The notes under the pieces: generated by a model | What the model saw: the letters and a program-made list of their open reading frames with translations, nothing else | What the model was told of the DNA's origin: nothing | Databases searched by the model: none | Part shown: one piece after another, positions 16,941 through 25,574 of the stretch | Position numbering within the stretch: the first letter of the stretch is position 1 | How the letters are laid out: every line of letters begins with the position of its first letter | Program-made: the position numbers and the translations under genes | Source of the DNA: Allobosea sp. Root483D1 | Lineage (GTDB): Bacteria > Pseudomonadota > Alphaproteobacteria > Rhizobiales > Beijerinckiaceae | Direction: 5' to 3' | DNA: 64,000 nt | NCBI RefSeq assembly: GCF_001429505.1 | Contig: NZ_LMJW01000011.1 | Location: forward strand, 462,770 to 526,769

Positions 16941-18679
16941 CCCACAGCGCGCTCTGCAACTGGCGCGCGCTGGCCGAGCGCATGGCGGATCGCGCACCAG
17001 GCGAAGGTGATGGCCGGGCCGATGGTGATGCCGGGCCCCGGATAGGTTCCGCCCATGATCGACTGCGCCTCGTTCCCGCAGGCGTAGAGCCCGCCGATCG
17101 GCCGATCGCCATCGCCGAGCACCTGCGCGTTCTCGTCGATGACGAGGCCGGTTGCGGCGCCGATATCGCCCGGCGTCAGCTTGACCGCGTAGAAGGGCGC
17201 GCTCGCGATCGGACCGAGCGTCGGATTGGGCAAGCCGCGCGAGGCGTCGCCGTTGACGCGGTGATAATCGGTGGTGCCGCGCCCGAACTCCGGATCGATC
17301 CCGGTGCGGGCATGGTCGTTCATGCGGGCGATGGTGTCGGCGAGCGTCGCAGGATCGATCGAGAGCTTGCCGGCGAGTTCGGCGATGGTCGCCCCTTCGA
17401 GGAGATAGTCGTCGGCGAGGAAGGGCTTCAGGTCGCGCGTGCCCATCCTGACCATGCCGAGCCCGTAGCGGCGCAGGCCCTCGGCATCGGTGACGATCCA
17501 GCAGGGAATCGTCGGGCGCGTCCGGTTCGCCTCGAACATGGCGCGGCTGAACAGGTGGTAGGAGGTGGATTCGTTGACGAAGCGCCGGCCGGTCTGGTCG
17601 ACGCAGACGGTCCCCGGCTTGCTGCGGTCGAGCACGAAATGTGGAAAGACGGCGATGCTGCCGTCCGGTCGTTTCCGTGTCGAGACCGGCGCCCAATAGG
17701 CATTGTCGAGGCTGCCCTCACTGAGACGCGCGCCGAGCTTGAGGGCGAGGTCCTGCATCGCGCCGGTATGGCCGGGAGCGGCGGGGCTGAGCGCAGGCAT
17801 CGGCGCGTTGAGCAGTTCGCCGCGCCGCTGCGGATGGCGGTTGAAGCCGCCGGCGGCGAGCACGACGCCGAGTTGGGCCGCGATCGCGTGCTTTGTTCCG
17901 CCCTGCTCGACCACGACGCCGGTGACGCCGTCCGGCCCGGTCTGCAGCTGCGTGATCGAAGCGTTCAGCAGGACCGTGCCGCCATGCTTCTTCAGCGTCA
18001 GCAGGAGGCCGCCGATCAGCGCATTGCCCATGACGAGGCGCGTGCCACGCTTGCCGCTGAGACGGTCGAGCCCGTAGCGGCCGAGGATGGCGGCCGCGTG
18101 CCGGAAGGAAGCCCAGGATGTCTTCAGCTTGAGCAGATGGCCGATATCGGTGCGGTCGATCATCATGCCGCCGAACAGGGTGAATTCCGGGATCGGCGGG
18201 CGTATGCGGTGGAGGTCCTCGCCGAGCTGGCGCCCGTCGAACGGGATGGGTTCGAGCGCGCGTCCGCGCAGGGTCGAGCCCTCGACATCCGATTCATAGT
18301 CGGGATGGGTGGCATAGGGGCGGAAATGCACCGCGCTGCGCTGCTCCAGCGTGGCGATCGCTTCCGGCCCAGCGCGCAAGAAGGCTTCGCGCTGCCGCGC
18401 CGAGGAATGGTTGCCGACGACGCCGTCGAGGAAGCGGGCGGCCCTCTCGACGGAATCGCCGGTCGCGACCTTTTCGGCATGCAGCGAGTTCGGCACCCAG
18501 GTCGTGGCGGCGGAGAGGGCGCTGGTGCCGCCGACATGGTCGGTGCGTTCGACCACCAGCACCGAGCGGCCCTCGATCGCGGCGAAGACGGCCGCAGCGA
18601 GGCCGGCGGCGCCGGAGCCGGCGACGATGACGTCGTAGGATGTCTGTTCCGGCAATGCCGCCAGTGTCGTGAACATCAT
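16937..18679 (-). CDS. FAD-binding dehydrogenase, fumarate reductase/3-ketosteroid dehydrogenase type (copy A)
   Basis: A 580-residue flavoprotein with FAD motif VIVAGSGAAGLAAAVFAA (about residues 18-35), TDHVGGTSALSAATTWVPN, and a C-terminal ACGNEAQSIMGGTYPGPG followed by GITIGPAITFAW. It shares its overall architecture and these motifs with copy B behind it. ATG at 18677-18679; a second ATG follows immediately, and the frame upstream to 19252 is antisense-free but is occupied by the AroE-like gene in another frame. It starts five bases after that gene's stop and overlaps copy B by four bases. The pair may form successive steps or a heteromer. Confidence 0.86.
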   Translation of the reverse strand: MMFTTLAALPEQTSYDVIVAGSGAAGLAAAVFAAIEGRSVLVVERTDHVGGTSALSAATTWVPNSLHAEKVATGDSVERAARFLDGVVGNHSSARQREAFLRAGPEAIATLEQRSAVHFRPYATHPDYESDVEGSTLRGRALEPIPFDGRQLGEDLHRIRPPIPEFTLFGGMMIDRTDIGHLLKLKTSWASFRHAAAILGRYGLDRLSGKRGTRLVMGNALIGGLLLTLKKHGGTVLLNASITQLQTGPDGVTGVVVEQGGTKHAIAAQLGVVLAAGGFNRHPQRRGELLNAPMPALSPAAPGHTGAMQDLALKLGARLSEGSLDNAYWAPVSTRKRPDGSIAVFPHFVLDRSKPGTVCVDQTGRRFVNESTSYHLFSRAMFEANRTRPTIPCWIVTDAEGLRRYGLGMVRMGTRDLKPFLADDYLLEGATIAELAGKLSIDPATLADTIARMNDHARTGIDPEFGRGTTDYHRVNGDASRGLPNPTLGPIASAPFYAVKLTPGDIGAATGLVIDENAQVLGDGDRPIGGLYACGNEAQSIMGGTYPGPGITIGPAITFAWCAIRHALGQRAPVAERAVG

Positions 18680-18684
18680 GGACC

Positions 18685-19491
18685 TCAGCCGATACGCTCG
18701 CCGGCGAGCAGGAAGTCGACCATGGCGCTCTGCAGCGCCTGGTACATGTCTGTGCCGGTCGAGGTCGCGCAGCCGTGCTTGCGGGCGGCCTCGATCAGCG
18801 GCGACACCGCCGGAACCGTGATGACGCAGCCGACGAAAGTCTCGGGCGCGAGCTTGTCGGCCTCGACCGGCAGCGGATCGCCCGGCTTCATGCCGGCGGG
18901 CGAGGCGTTGGCGACGAGGTCGAAGCCGCTCGGGTCGGCCGAGCCGGCCCGGACCTTCGTCCCGTTGCGGCCGTCGAGGCGGGCGATGAGCCGGTCCCGG
19001 CGCTCGGCGTCGGCATCGTGGATGGCGAGCTCGCGGACACCGGCATCGACGAGGGCGAGCGCGATGGCCGAGCCGGCGCCGCCTGCGCCGACCAGCAGGG
19101 CGCGCTTGCCGGCGGGCTCGCCGCCATTGGCCTTGACCGCGCCCACGAAGCCGAGCCCGTCGACGATGTCGCCATGCCAGGCGCCGTCCTGGCGCCGGCG
19201 CATGATGTTGACCGTGCCGAGGAAGTCGCCGCGCTCGGTGGCGCTGGCGCAATGGCGATGGCAGGCGAATTTGTGGGGTACGGTGACGATGATGCCGTCG
19301 CAGTTCGGGACATGGTCGAGCGCGCTCAGGAACGTGTCGAGATGCTCGGGCGCGACGCGCACCGGCGCGACGATGCCGTCATGGCCGCGCGCGGCGAAGG
19401 CGGCCGTCATGCCGGCCGGCGATTTCACCTGGGCGATCGGCTCGCCGACGATGACGTTGAGGCGCGTCGCGCCGGTGATGGTGATGCTCAC
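18685..19491 (-). CDS. Shikimate/quinate dehydrogenase family protein (AroE-like)
   Basis: A 268-residue NAD(P)-dependent dehydrogenase of the AroE/YdiB family. The catalytic Lys74 (VTVPHK) and Asp111 (DGLGFVGA) are present, as is the dinucleotide motif VGAGGAGSAIA near residue 136. The usual SxS substrate motif appears as QVKSPAGM at about residues 21-28, with the first serine replaced, so the substrate may differ from shikimate. The C-terminal ATSTGTDMYQALQSA corresponds to the AroE C-terminal helix with the conserved GxxMxxxQ. Placed behind an ABC importer and before two flavoproteins, it is probably catabolic rather than the housekeeping AroE. Confidence 0.85.
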   Translation of the reverse strand: MSITITGATRLNVIVGEPIAQVKSPAGMTAAFAARGHDGIVAPVRVAPEHLDTFLSALDHVPNCDGIIVTVPHKFACHRHCASATERGDFLGTVNIMRRRQDGAWHGDIVDGLGFVGAVKANGGEPAGKRALLVGAGGAGSAIALALVDAGVRELAIHDADAERRDRLIARLDGRNGTKVRAGSADPSGFDLVANASPAGMKPGDPLPVEADKLAPETFVGCVITVPAVSPLIEAARKHGCATSTGTDMYQALQSAMVDFLLAGERIG

Positions 19492-19573
19492 TTGTCAAAT
19501 CCTCCGGCAGCGGCCGATTTTGTTTGGCGCATTTTCTTCACGCGAACCGGTGTCCACTTCGCTCGAAAATGCT

Positions 19574-22096
19574 TTAAGCCGCACGATAGTCCTGGGTTTC
19601 GACGACGCCGAGAAGGCGCGCCTGCAGGGCGTCGTCATGCTCCAGCTGGGCGGCCTCGCCGGCGAAGGCGACCTGGCCGTTGACCAGCACATAGGCGCGG
19701 TCGACGATCGGCAGCACGAGCTCGGCATGGTGCTCGACGATGATCATGGCGACGCGCCCGCGCAGTTCCACCAGCGCTTCCATGACTTCGTTGACCACGG
19801 CCGGAGCCAGGCCCTCGAAGGGCTCGTCGAGCAGCACGAGCTTGCTCGGCACCATCAGGGCGCGGGCGATCGCGACCATCTGGCGTTCGCCGCCGGAGAG
19901 GTTCTCCGCCTTGGCCGCCTGGCGTGTCTTGAGGCGCGGGAACAGAGCGAAGGCTTCTTCGAGCGTGATGCCGCCTGGTCTCTGGGCCAGCAGCAGGTTC
20001 TCGGTGACGGTGAGATTGGGGAAGAGCCGGCGTCCTTCGGGCACCAGCGAGATGCCGAGCCGGTTGATCTCGAAAGGCTTGAGCTTGCCAAGGTCGGTTC
20101 CGGCAAAGCTGATCGAGCCCTGGTCGAGCGGCAGGCTGCCGGTCAGCGCGCGCAGCGTCGTGGTCTTGCCGACGCCGTTGCGGCCGAGCAGCGCCACCGC
20201 CTCGCCCTCGCGAATGGTGAGGTCGACCCCGGAGAGCACGGTGCTGCCGCCATAGCCGACGGCGATGCCCTTGGCGTCGAGCAGGACCGGGCTTGTCGCC
20301 CCGGTGCGGCGCATCACCGCCGGAGTGGAGGCCCGCTCGCCATCCTTGGCGGCGCCGAGATAGGCGGCGATCACCTCGGGATTGCGGGCGACCTCGGCCG
20401 GCTTGCCGTCGGCGATCACCTTGCCCTGGTGCAGCACGGAGATGCGGTTCGAGATCGCCAGCACCCGGTCGATGTCGTGCTCGATCAGCAGCACGGCGTG
20501 GCGCTGGGCGAGCTTGCGGATGAGGTCGGCGACGACGATGCGGTCGGCTTCCGCGAGGCCCGCCAGCGGCTCGTCGAGCAGCAGCAGCTTGGCCTCGATC
20601 GCCAGCGTCACGCCGATCTCGAGCAGTCGCTTGGCGCCGTGCGGCAGATCCTGGGCGAGCTCGCCGGCCTGGTCGGCGAGGCCGACCGCGTCGAGGATCG
20701 ACCAGCAGCGGGCATTGATCGCCTCGTCGGCATGGGCGTCGCGCAGCAGGCCGCGCGCCCCGATCCGCTGCGCCTGCACGGCGATGCGGACATTCTCGAA
20801 CACGCTGAGGTTCGGGAAGATCGAGAGGATCTGGAAGGAACGGCCCATGCCGAGCCGGGCGCGGGCATGCATCGGCAGGCGGGTGACCTCGCGCCCCTCG
20901 AAGAAGACCTGGCCGCTTGTGGGCGGCAGCACGCCGGTCAGCATGTTGTAGAAGGTGGTCTTGCCGGCGCCGTTCGGGCCGATGATCGAGTGCAGCACGA
21001 AGGGCTTGACCTGAAGGTCGATCTCCCTGGCGGTGACGAGGCTGCCGAACTGCTTGGAGAGCTTGCGCGTCTCGAGGATCGGCTTGTCCGGGTCCATCGC
21101 CTGGGCGGCGCTGACATAGGGCTCGATCACCGCCGGCCGCGGCGGAATGCTGCCCCGGGTCAGCGTCCAGCGCTGCTTGCCGATGAGGCGCTGGGCCAGG
21201 CCCTGGATGCCCTCCGGCGAGAGCAGGGCGAACAGGATCAGGACCGGGGCAAAGATCAGCCACCAGTTCTCGGTGATCGCCGAGAGCCGGTTCTCCATGA
21301 TGATGAAGGTGATCGCGCCCCAGAGCGGGCCGAGGAAATGGTGGACGCCGCCGAGCACGGTCATCAGCAGTGCGTCGCCGGCATGCTGCCAGCTCAGATT
21401 ATTGGCGTAGACGCCCTGCAGCAGGAAGGTCAGCAGCGCGCCCGAAAAGCCGACGAAGCCGGCCATGACGACGAAGGAGCCGAGTCTCAGCAGATAGACG
21501 TTGAAGCCGAGGCTGCGGGCGCGCTGCTCATTGTCGCGCACCGCCTGGAGCGCCCGGCCGAAAGGCGAATGCACCAGGCGCCAGAGCAGGCAGATGCCGG
21601 CGACGACCGCGGCCAGCACGAAGAGATGGAAGGAGAGGTCGCTGGAAAAGCTGGCGCGGGCGACGCCCTGCAACCCGTTCTCACCGCCGGTGACGGCCGT
21701 CCATTTGAAGGCGACCTCGAAGGCGATCTGCGAGCAGGCCAGGGTCAGCAGCGAGAAATAGAGGCCCTTGCGGCGCAGGATCAGCGCCCCGAGCCCGAAG
21801 GCGAGTGCCAGCGAGAACAGCACGGCGAGCACGAGGCCGAAGATATCGTTGCTGATCTTACCGAGCACGAAGAAGGCGGCGGCGTAACTGGCGCAGCCGA
21901 AGAACACGGAGGCGCCGAAGGGAACGAGCCCGGTATAGCCGACGAGCAGGTTCACGCCCATGCCGTAGAGCGTGTAGATCGCGATCTGGGTGATCAGCCC
22001 GATCGGCGCGCCGAGGCCGAGCCAGAGCAGGGTCAGGCCGGAGAGGACGAGACCGGCCCAGAGGGCGGGATGCGCAAGGAAGCCGCGGGCGTTCAT
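19574..22096 (-). CDS. Fused LivM-LivG-LivF: branched-chain-type ABC importer permease with two ATPase domains
   Basis: One 840-residue reading frame carries three components normally encoded separately. Residues 1-310 are a LivM-type permease with about eight to ten hydrophobic helices. Residues 338-580 are a LivG-type ATPase with Walker A GPNGAGKT (373-380), LPHGAKR in the signature position (484-490) and Walker B LLLLDEP (504-510). Residues 604-832 are a LivF-type ATPase with Walker A GRNGVGKT (638-645), LSGGERQ (733-739) and LVLLDEP (753-759). Linkers of about 25-30 residues join them. The ATG at 22094-22096 overlaps the LivH stop (ATGA); an upstream start at 22111 is less likely. LivH, also needed, stays separate. 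Confidence 0.92.
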   Translation of the reverse strand: MNARGFLAHPALWAGLVLSGLTLLWLGLGAPIGLITQIAIYTLYGMGVNLLVGYTGLVPFGASVFFGCASYAAAFFVLGKISNDIFGLVLAVLFSLALAFGLGALILRRKGLYFSLLTLACSQIAFEVAFKWTAVTGGENGLQGVARASFSSDLSFHLFVLAAVVAGICLLWRLVHSPFGRALQAVRDNEQRARSLGFNVYLLRLGSFVVMAGFVGFSGALLTFLLQGVYANNLSWQHAGDALLMTVLGGVHHFLGPLWGAITFIIMENRLSAITENWWLIFAPVLILFALLSPEGIQGLAQRLIGKQRWTLTRGSIPPRPAVIEPYVSAAQAMDPDKPILETRKLSKQFGSLVTAREIDLQVKPFVLHSIIGPNGAGKTTFYNMLTGVLPPTSGQVFFEGREVTRLPMHARARLGMGRSFQILSIFPNLSVFENVRIAVQAQRIGARGLLRDAHADEAINARCWSILDAVGLADQAGELAQDLPHGAKRLLEIGVTLAIEAKLLLLDEPLAGLAEADRIVVADLIRKLAQRHAVLLIEHDIDRVLAISNRISVLHQGKVIADGKPAEVARNPEVIAAYLGAAKDGERASTPAVMRRTGATSPVLLDAKGIAVGYGGSTVLSGVDLTIREGEAVALLGRNGVGKTTTLRALTGSLPLDQGSISFAGTDLGKLKPFEINRLGISLVPEGRRLFPNLTVTENLLLAQRPGGITLEEAFALFPRLKTRQAAKAENLSGGERQMVAIARALMVPSKLVLLDEPFEGLAPAVVNEVMEALVELRGRVAMIIVEHHAELVLPIVDRAYVLVNGQVAFAGEAAQLEHDDALQARLLGVVETQDYRAA

Positions 22097-22962
22097 TCGA
22101 AGCGCTCCCATTTTTCACCGAAGAGGCCACGGGGACGCACGAGCAGGATCGCCGCCATCAGCACGTACATCGCCGCCCCCGCCCATTCCGGCTGGAACTG
22201 GATGGTCATGGCGATGGTGATGCCGACGAGCAGGCCGGCGATGATTGCGCCGACATAGGAGCCGAGCCCGCCGATGGTGACGATGACGAAGGCCGGCATG
22301 ATCGCGCTCGCTGCCATCGAGGGCGTCACGGTCCAGAGCGGCGCGGCGAGCAGCCCGGCGAGGCCGGCGAGCAGGCAGCCGATGCCGAAGACGAAGCTGA
22401 ACACCACCGGCAGGTTGATGCCGAGCAGGCCGACCATCTCGGCGTCACGCGAGCCGGCGCGGATGATCCGGCCGAACGGGGTGTAGGTCAGGAAGGCCCA
22501 GAAGGCGACGAGGGCCGCGACCGTCACCACCAGCACGAACATCCGGTACTTGGTCAGAAGGATCGGCCCGTATTCGACGAAGCCGGACAGGAAGCGTGGC
22601 GCGCTGAACGGCAGCGGCGCGCCGCCGAAGATCATGCGCAGCACCGCCTCGAACAGCAGCGCCAGCGCGAAGGTCAGGATCAGGCCGAGCAGCGGCTCCT
22701 TGCCGTAGAGATGGCGGATCAGCACGATCTCGACCAGCATGCCGAGCGCGCCGGTGACGAACGGTGCGAGCAGGGCCGCCCACCAGCCGAATTCGCGCGC
22801 CAGCACCAGGGCGACATAGGCGCCGACCGCGAAGAAGGCGCCATGGGCGAAGTTCACGATGCCGAGCAGCCCGAAGATGATCGAGAGACCGACGGCGATC
22901 AGGACATAAAGGAAGCCCAACACCAGACCGTTCACGGCCTGGGACAGGATCATATCGAGCAT
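22093..22962 (-). CDS. Branched-chain-type ABC importer permease, LivH type
   Basis: A 289-residue membrane protein with eight predicted helices. The LivH hallmark GLLGIVNFAHGAFFAVGAYVA is at about residues 32-52, and the loop RAGSRDAEMVGLLGIN near residue 190 contacts an ATPase. It pairs with the LivM portion of the downstream fusion and overlaps it by four bases. The binding protein gene lies 90 bases upstream; that gap holds only a ribosome-binding region. These importers carry branched-chain amino acids, amides, urea or aromatic acids. Confidence 0.92.
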   Translation of the reverse strand: MLDMILSQAVNGLVLGFLYVLIAVGLSIIFGLLGIVNFAHGAFFAVGAYVALVLAREFGWWAALLAPFVTGALGMLVEIVLIRHLYGKEPLLGLILTFALALLFEAVLRMIFGGAPLPFSAPRFLSGFVEYGPILLTKYRMFVLVVTVAALVAFWAFLTYTPFGRIIRAGSRDAEMVGLLGINLPVVFSFVFGIGCLLAGLAGLLAAPLWTVTPSMAASAIMPAFVIVTIGGLGSYVGAIIAGLLVGITIAMTIQFQPEWAGAAMYVLMAAILLVRPRGLFGEKWERFE

Positions 22963-23052
22963 GGGGCGCTCCTCGAGCGGGCGCGACGAGGTGAGAGGAG
23001 GAGGCTGGCCGGCATGTGACCCGGCCGCCCCGTCATCCGGTTGAGTGGAGCG

Positions 23053-24324
23053 TCAGAGCGCGTCCATCTTGCAGGCGCTCTCGGCTTGCGAGCCGAAGGC
23101 CTTGTCGATGTCGCCCTGCGTCTTCGGCAGCTCGGCCTTGATGTCGAAATAGTCCCATTTGTCGGTGATCTTCGGCTTGATGCTGGCGATCAGCAGGCGG
23201 TTGACCATCTGGTGGTCGAAGTCGCGGTAGTGGACGTCGAGGTCGCCGCGCTTCACCTGCCATTTCTCCAGCGCGGCGACGATCGCCCCCGGTTCGGTCG
23301 ATTTGGCGGCCTCGATCGCGTCGAGCAGGCTCTTCATGCCGAACCAGCCCATCCAGGCCTTGTCGGCGGCGGGGCGGTTGTATTTTTTCTCATAGGCCGC
23401 CGCCATCGCCTGTTCTTCCGGCGGATTGTTCGGGTTCTTGTAGTACCAGGTCAGGGTGTAGAGCCCGTCCGCAGCCTCCGGCCCGACGCCCCAGAGATCG
23501 GTGTTGCCGACCGAGATCTCGGCGAAGGGGATGCGCCCGCGCATGCCGAGCTCGTTCCACTGCTTCAGGAAGGTGGTGAGGTCGCTCGCTGCGACGCCGC
23601 CGATGACCACGTCGGGCTTGGCGGCGCGGATCTTCAGGATGAAGGAGCTGTAGTCCGGCGTGCCGACCGGCACCTCGTCGGCGCCGACGATGGTGATGCC
23701 GTTCGCCTTGGCATAGGCCTCGAAGGCTTTCTTGATGTCCTGGCCGAAGGCATAGGCGGCCGTCAGCAGATACCACTTCTTGCCGATCTCGCCGCAATAG
23801 GGCGCCAGCGCGCGGACATGCACCTCGACCGGCGGCTGCAGGCGGAAGGTGTACTTGTTGCAGGACTTGCCGGTGAGATCGCCGGTGGCGGCGTTGGCGG
23901 CGACATAGGGGATCTTGGCCTTCTTCGCGACGGCCGAGATGCCGAGCGCGAAGGAGCTCAGCGCGCCGCCGACCATGCCGACGACCTTGTGCTCGCCGAC
24001 GAGGCGCTCGGCGTTCTGCTGGGCGCCTTGCGGGTTCGGCTCGTCGAGCCAGACGATCTCGGCGGGGCGGCCGAGCAGCGTGTTGTTGCGCTGCTCCAGC
24101 GCCAGCATGCCACCCTGGGCGAGATATTCCGACTGGTCGACGATGCTGCCGGTCTTGGCCCAGATCATGCCGATCTTGATCGGCTCGGCCGCAGCGGCAT
24201 TGCCGATATAGGGCATGCCGAGCCTGGCCGAGACGAGGCCGCTCGCGCCGAGCGAGCCGGCGCCGAGCAGAAGGCTCCGGCGCCTGATGGTGGAAATCCG
24301 CTGCGGCTTGTTTGCGTCGGTCAC
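23053..24324 (-). CDS. Branched-chain-type ABC importer, periplasmic binding protein
   Basis: A 423-residue type I periplasmic binding protein (LivJ/UrtA-like family). A twin-arginine-like export signal begins with STIRRRSLLLGAGSLGASG (about residues 11-29) and ends before AAAAEPIKIGMIW. The mature part has QGGMLALEQRNN, VVGMVGGALSSFALG and PDVVIGGVAASDLTTFLKQ. The frame is open to 24414, but a GTG at 24322-24324 with GGGAGG seven bases upstream is the best start. It is first in the eight-gene operon, and the 199-base region upstream is shared with the divergent Gfo/Idh operon and carries two IclR-type operators. Ligand unknown; the downstream enzymes suggest a hydroxylated ring acid. Confidence 0.9.
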   Translation of the reverse strand: MTDANKPQRISTIRRRSLLLGAGSLGASGLVSARLGMPYIGNAAAAEPIKIGMIWAKTGSIVDQSEYLAQGGMLALEQRNNTLLGRPAEIVWLDEPNPQGAQQNAERLVGEHKVVGMVGGALSSFALGISAVAKKAKIPYVAANAATGDLTGKSCNKYTFRLQPPVEVHVRALAPYCGEIGKKWYLLTAAYAFGQDIKKAFEAYAKANGITIVGADEVPVGTPDYSSFILKIRAAKPDVVIGGVAASDLTTFLKQWNELGMRGRIPFAEISVGNTDLWGVGPEAADGLYTLTWYYKNPNNPPEEQAMAAAYEKKYNRPAADKAWMGWFGMKSLLDAIEAAKSTEPGAIVAALEKWQVKRGDLDVHYRDFDHQMVNRLLIASIKPKITDKWDYFDIKAELPKTQGDIDKAFGSQAESACKMDAL

Positions 24325-24416
24325 GACGTCCTCCCTGCGTTGGCGTTCCCTGAAGCCTTGCGCGGCTTCGATTGGCGGGCTCCGCGATGCGTGCCGGCGC
24401 CGACCATCTAACACGA

Positions 24417-24464
24417 CTGGAATGAAATTCCAGTCATATTTTCAAAACTGGAATTTTATTCCAG
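24417..24464. promoter_or_regulatory. Tandem IclR-type operators in a divergent promoter region
   Basis: Two perfect 17-base palindromes, CTGGAATGAAATTCCAG (24417-24433) and CTGGAATTTTATTCCAG (24448-24464), share identical arms and differ only in the 3-base centre. Their centres are 31 bases apart, about three helical turns. The TGGAA-N5-TTCCA pattern matches the type of site known for IclR-family regulators, and an IclR gene lies at 25575. Confidence 0.85.
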
Positions 24465-24469
24465 TAGAC

Positions 24470-24498
24470 TTGACCGCATGGCGACCCGGCGGGATAAG
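24470..24498 (+). promoter_or_regulatory. Candidate promoter of the Gfo/Idh-IclR operon
   Basis: TTGACC (24470-24475) and GATAAG (24493-24498) are separated by 17 bases, 26 bases before the ATG at 24524. The proximal IclR-type operator ends five bases upstream of the -35, a position more typical of activation than of steric repression. Confidence 0.45.
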
Positions 24499-24523
24499 GG
24501 GAGGCAACGCGAGAGGCTGGATC

Positions 24524-25570
24524 ATGTCGTCATTTTCGGTAGGGATCGTCGGGGCCGGAGCGATCGGCCGCTTGCATGCGGACGTGATCGCGGGGACGGA
24601 TTTCGCCGCGGTGGCCGGCGTCGCCGATCCGACCGAAGCGGGCCGGGCCTTTTGCAGGGAGCGCGGCCTGCGCTGGTTTGCGGACCATCACGCCCTGATC
24701 GCGGCCGGTGGCGTCGAGGCGCTGATCGTCGCGACGCCGAACCAGAGCCATCTGCCGATCGGGCTCGATGCGATCGCGCACGGGATTCCCGTGCTGATCG
24801 AGAAGCCGGTCGCGGTGACGGTAGCGGAGGGGGAGGAGCTGGCGGCGGCTTCGGCCCGGGCCGGAGTGCCGGTCCTCGTCGGTCATCACCGCCGCTACAA
24901 TCCGATCATCGCCACGGCGCGCGAGACGGTGCAGGGCGGCGGCCTCGGGCGGCTGACCACCGCCACCGTGCTCTACACCTTCTACAAGCACGACGCCTAT
25001 TTCGACCTGGCCTGGCGGCGCGAACCGGGCGGCGGGCCGGTGCTGATCAACCTGATCCACGAGATCGACCTGATCCGCTTCATCTGCGGCGAGATCGCCG
25101 CGGTGCAGGCCGTCACCTCCGACCGCGTCCGTGGCCTGCCGGTCGAGGATACCGCGGCGGTGCTGCTCGAACTGGAAAACGGCGCGCTGGTGACGGTCAG
25201 CCTGTCCGACACCGCCGTCTCGCCCTGGAGCTGGGACCTGTCCTCGGGCGAATTGCCGAACTATCCGGCGCAGCCCGCGCCGGTGACCTCGCATTTCCTC
25301 TCGGGCACGGAAGGCTCGCTGACGCTGCCCGGGCTCGATCTCTGGCGCTATGACGGCGAGAAGAGCTGGTTCGCGCCGATCTCACGGCAGGCGCTGCCGG
25401 TGACGCGCGAAAGCCCTTATCTACGCCAGCTGCGTCACCTGCGCGATGTCGTGCGCGAGGGCGCCACGCCGCTGATCGACGCCGCCGATGCGACCCGCAC
25501 CTTGCGGGCCACACTTGCCGTCCTTGAGGCGGCGCGCCAGAGACAACGCCAGGAACTCAACTACGGGTAG
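24524..25570 (+). CDS. Gfo/Idh/MocA-family NAD(P)-dependent oxidoreductase
   Basis: A 348-residue dehydrogenase. The N-terminal Rossmann fold has GIVGAGAIGRLHADVI (about residues 7-22). The family EKP motif is in VLIEKPVAVTVAEGEELA (about 91-108) with the catalytic lysine, and the C-terminal domain has HEIDLIRFICGE (about 182-193), placing the conserved histidine. Members oxidise or reduce sugars, inositols and related hydroxylated rings. It starts at the ATG at 24524 with GAGAGG upstream, and a five-base spacing to the IclR gene makes them one operon. The neighbouring TIM-barrel protein fits an inositol- or sugar-like route. Confidence 0.88.
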   Translation: MSSFSVGIVGAGAIGRLHADVIAGTDFAAVAGVADPTEAGRAFCRERGLRWFADHHALIAAGGVEALIVATPNQSHLPIGLDAIAHGIPVLIEKPVAVTVAEGEELAAASARAGVPVLVGHHRRYNPIIATARETVQGGGLGRLTTATVLYTFYKHDAYFDLAWRREPGGGPVLINLIHEIDLIRFICGEIAAVQAVTSDRVRGLPVEDTAAVLLELENGALVTVSLSDTAVSPWSWDLSSGELPNYPAQPAPVTSHFLSGTEGSLTLPGLDLWRYDGEKSWFAPISRQALPVTRESPYLRQLRHLRDVVREGATPLIDAADATRTLRATLAVLEAARQRQRQELNYG

Positions 25571-25574
25571 GGCC

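Noticed and set aside
14571..17045. An 824-codon plus-strand frame opposite NIPSNAP and flavoprotein genes
   Set aside because: No motif, highly biased composition, and the minus-strand genes have clear FAD motifs and start signals.
19574..22096. The triple Liv fusion as a simple sequencing error joining three genes
   Set aside because: No frame change is needed anywhere, linkers are coding-like, and no start or stop signals remain at the borders. Read-level confirmation would still be useful.
16874..22258. A 1794-codon open frame on the plus strand
   Set aside because: It is antisense to five well-supported genes (two flavoproteins, AroE-like, LivM-G-F, end of LivH), has no domain, and is rich in Arg, Asp, Gly and Ala as expected for a GC-driven shadow frame.
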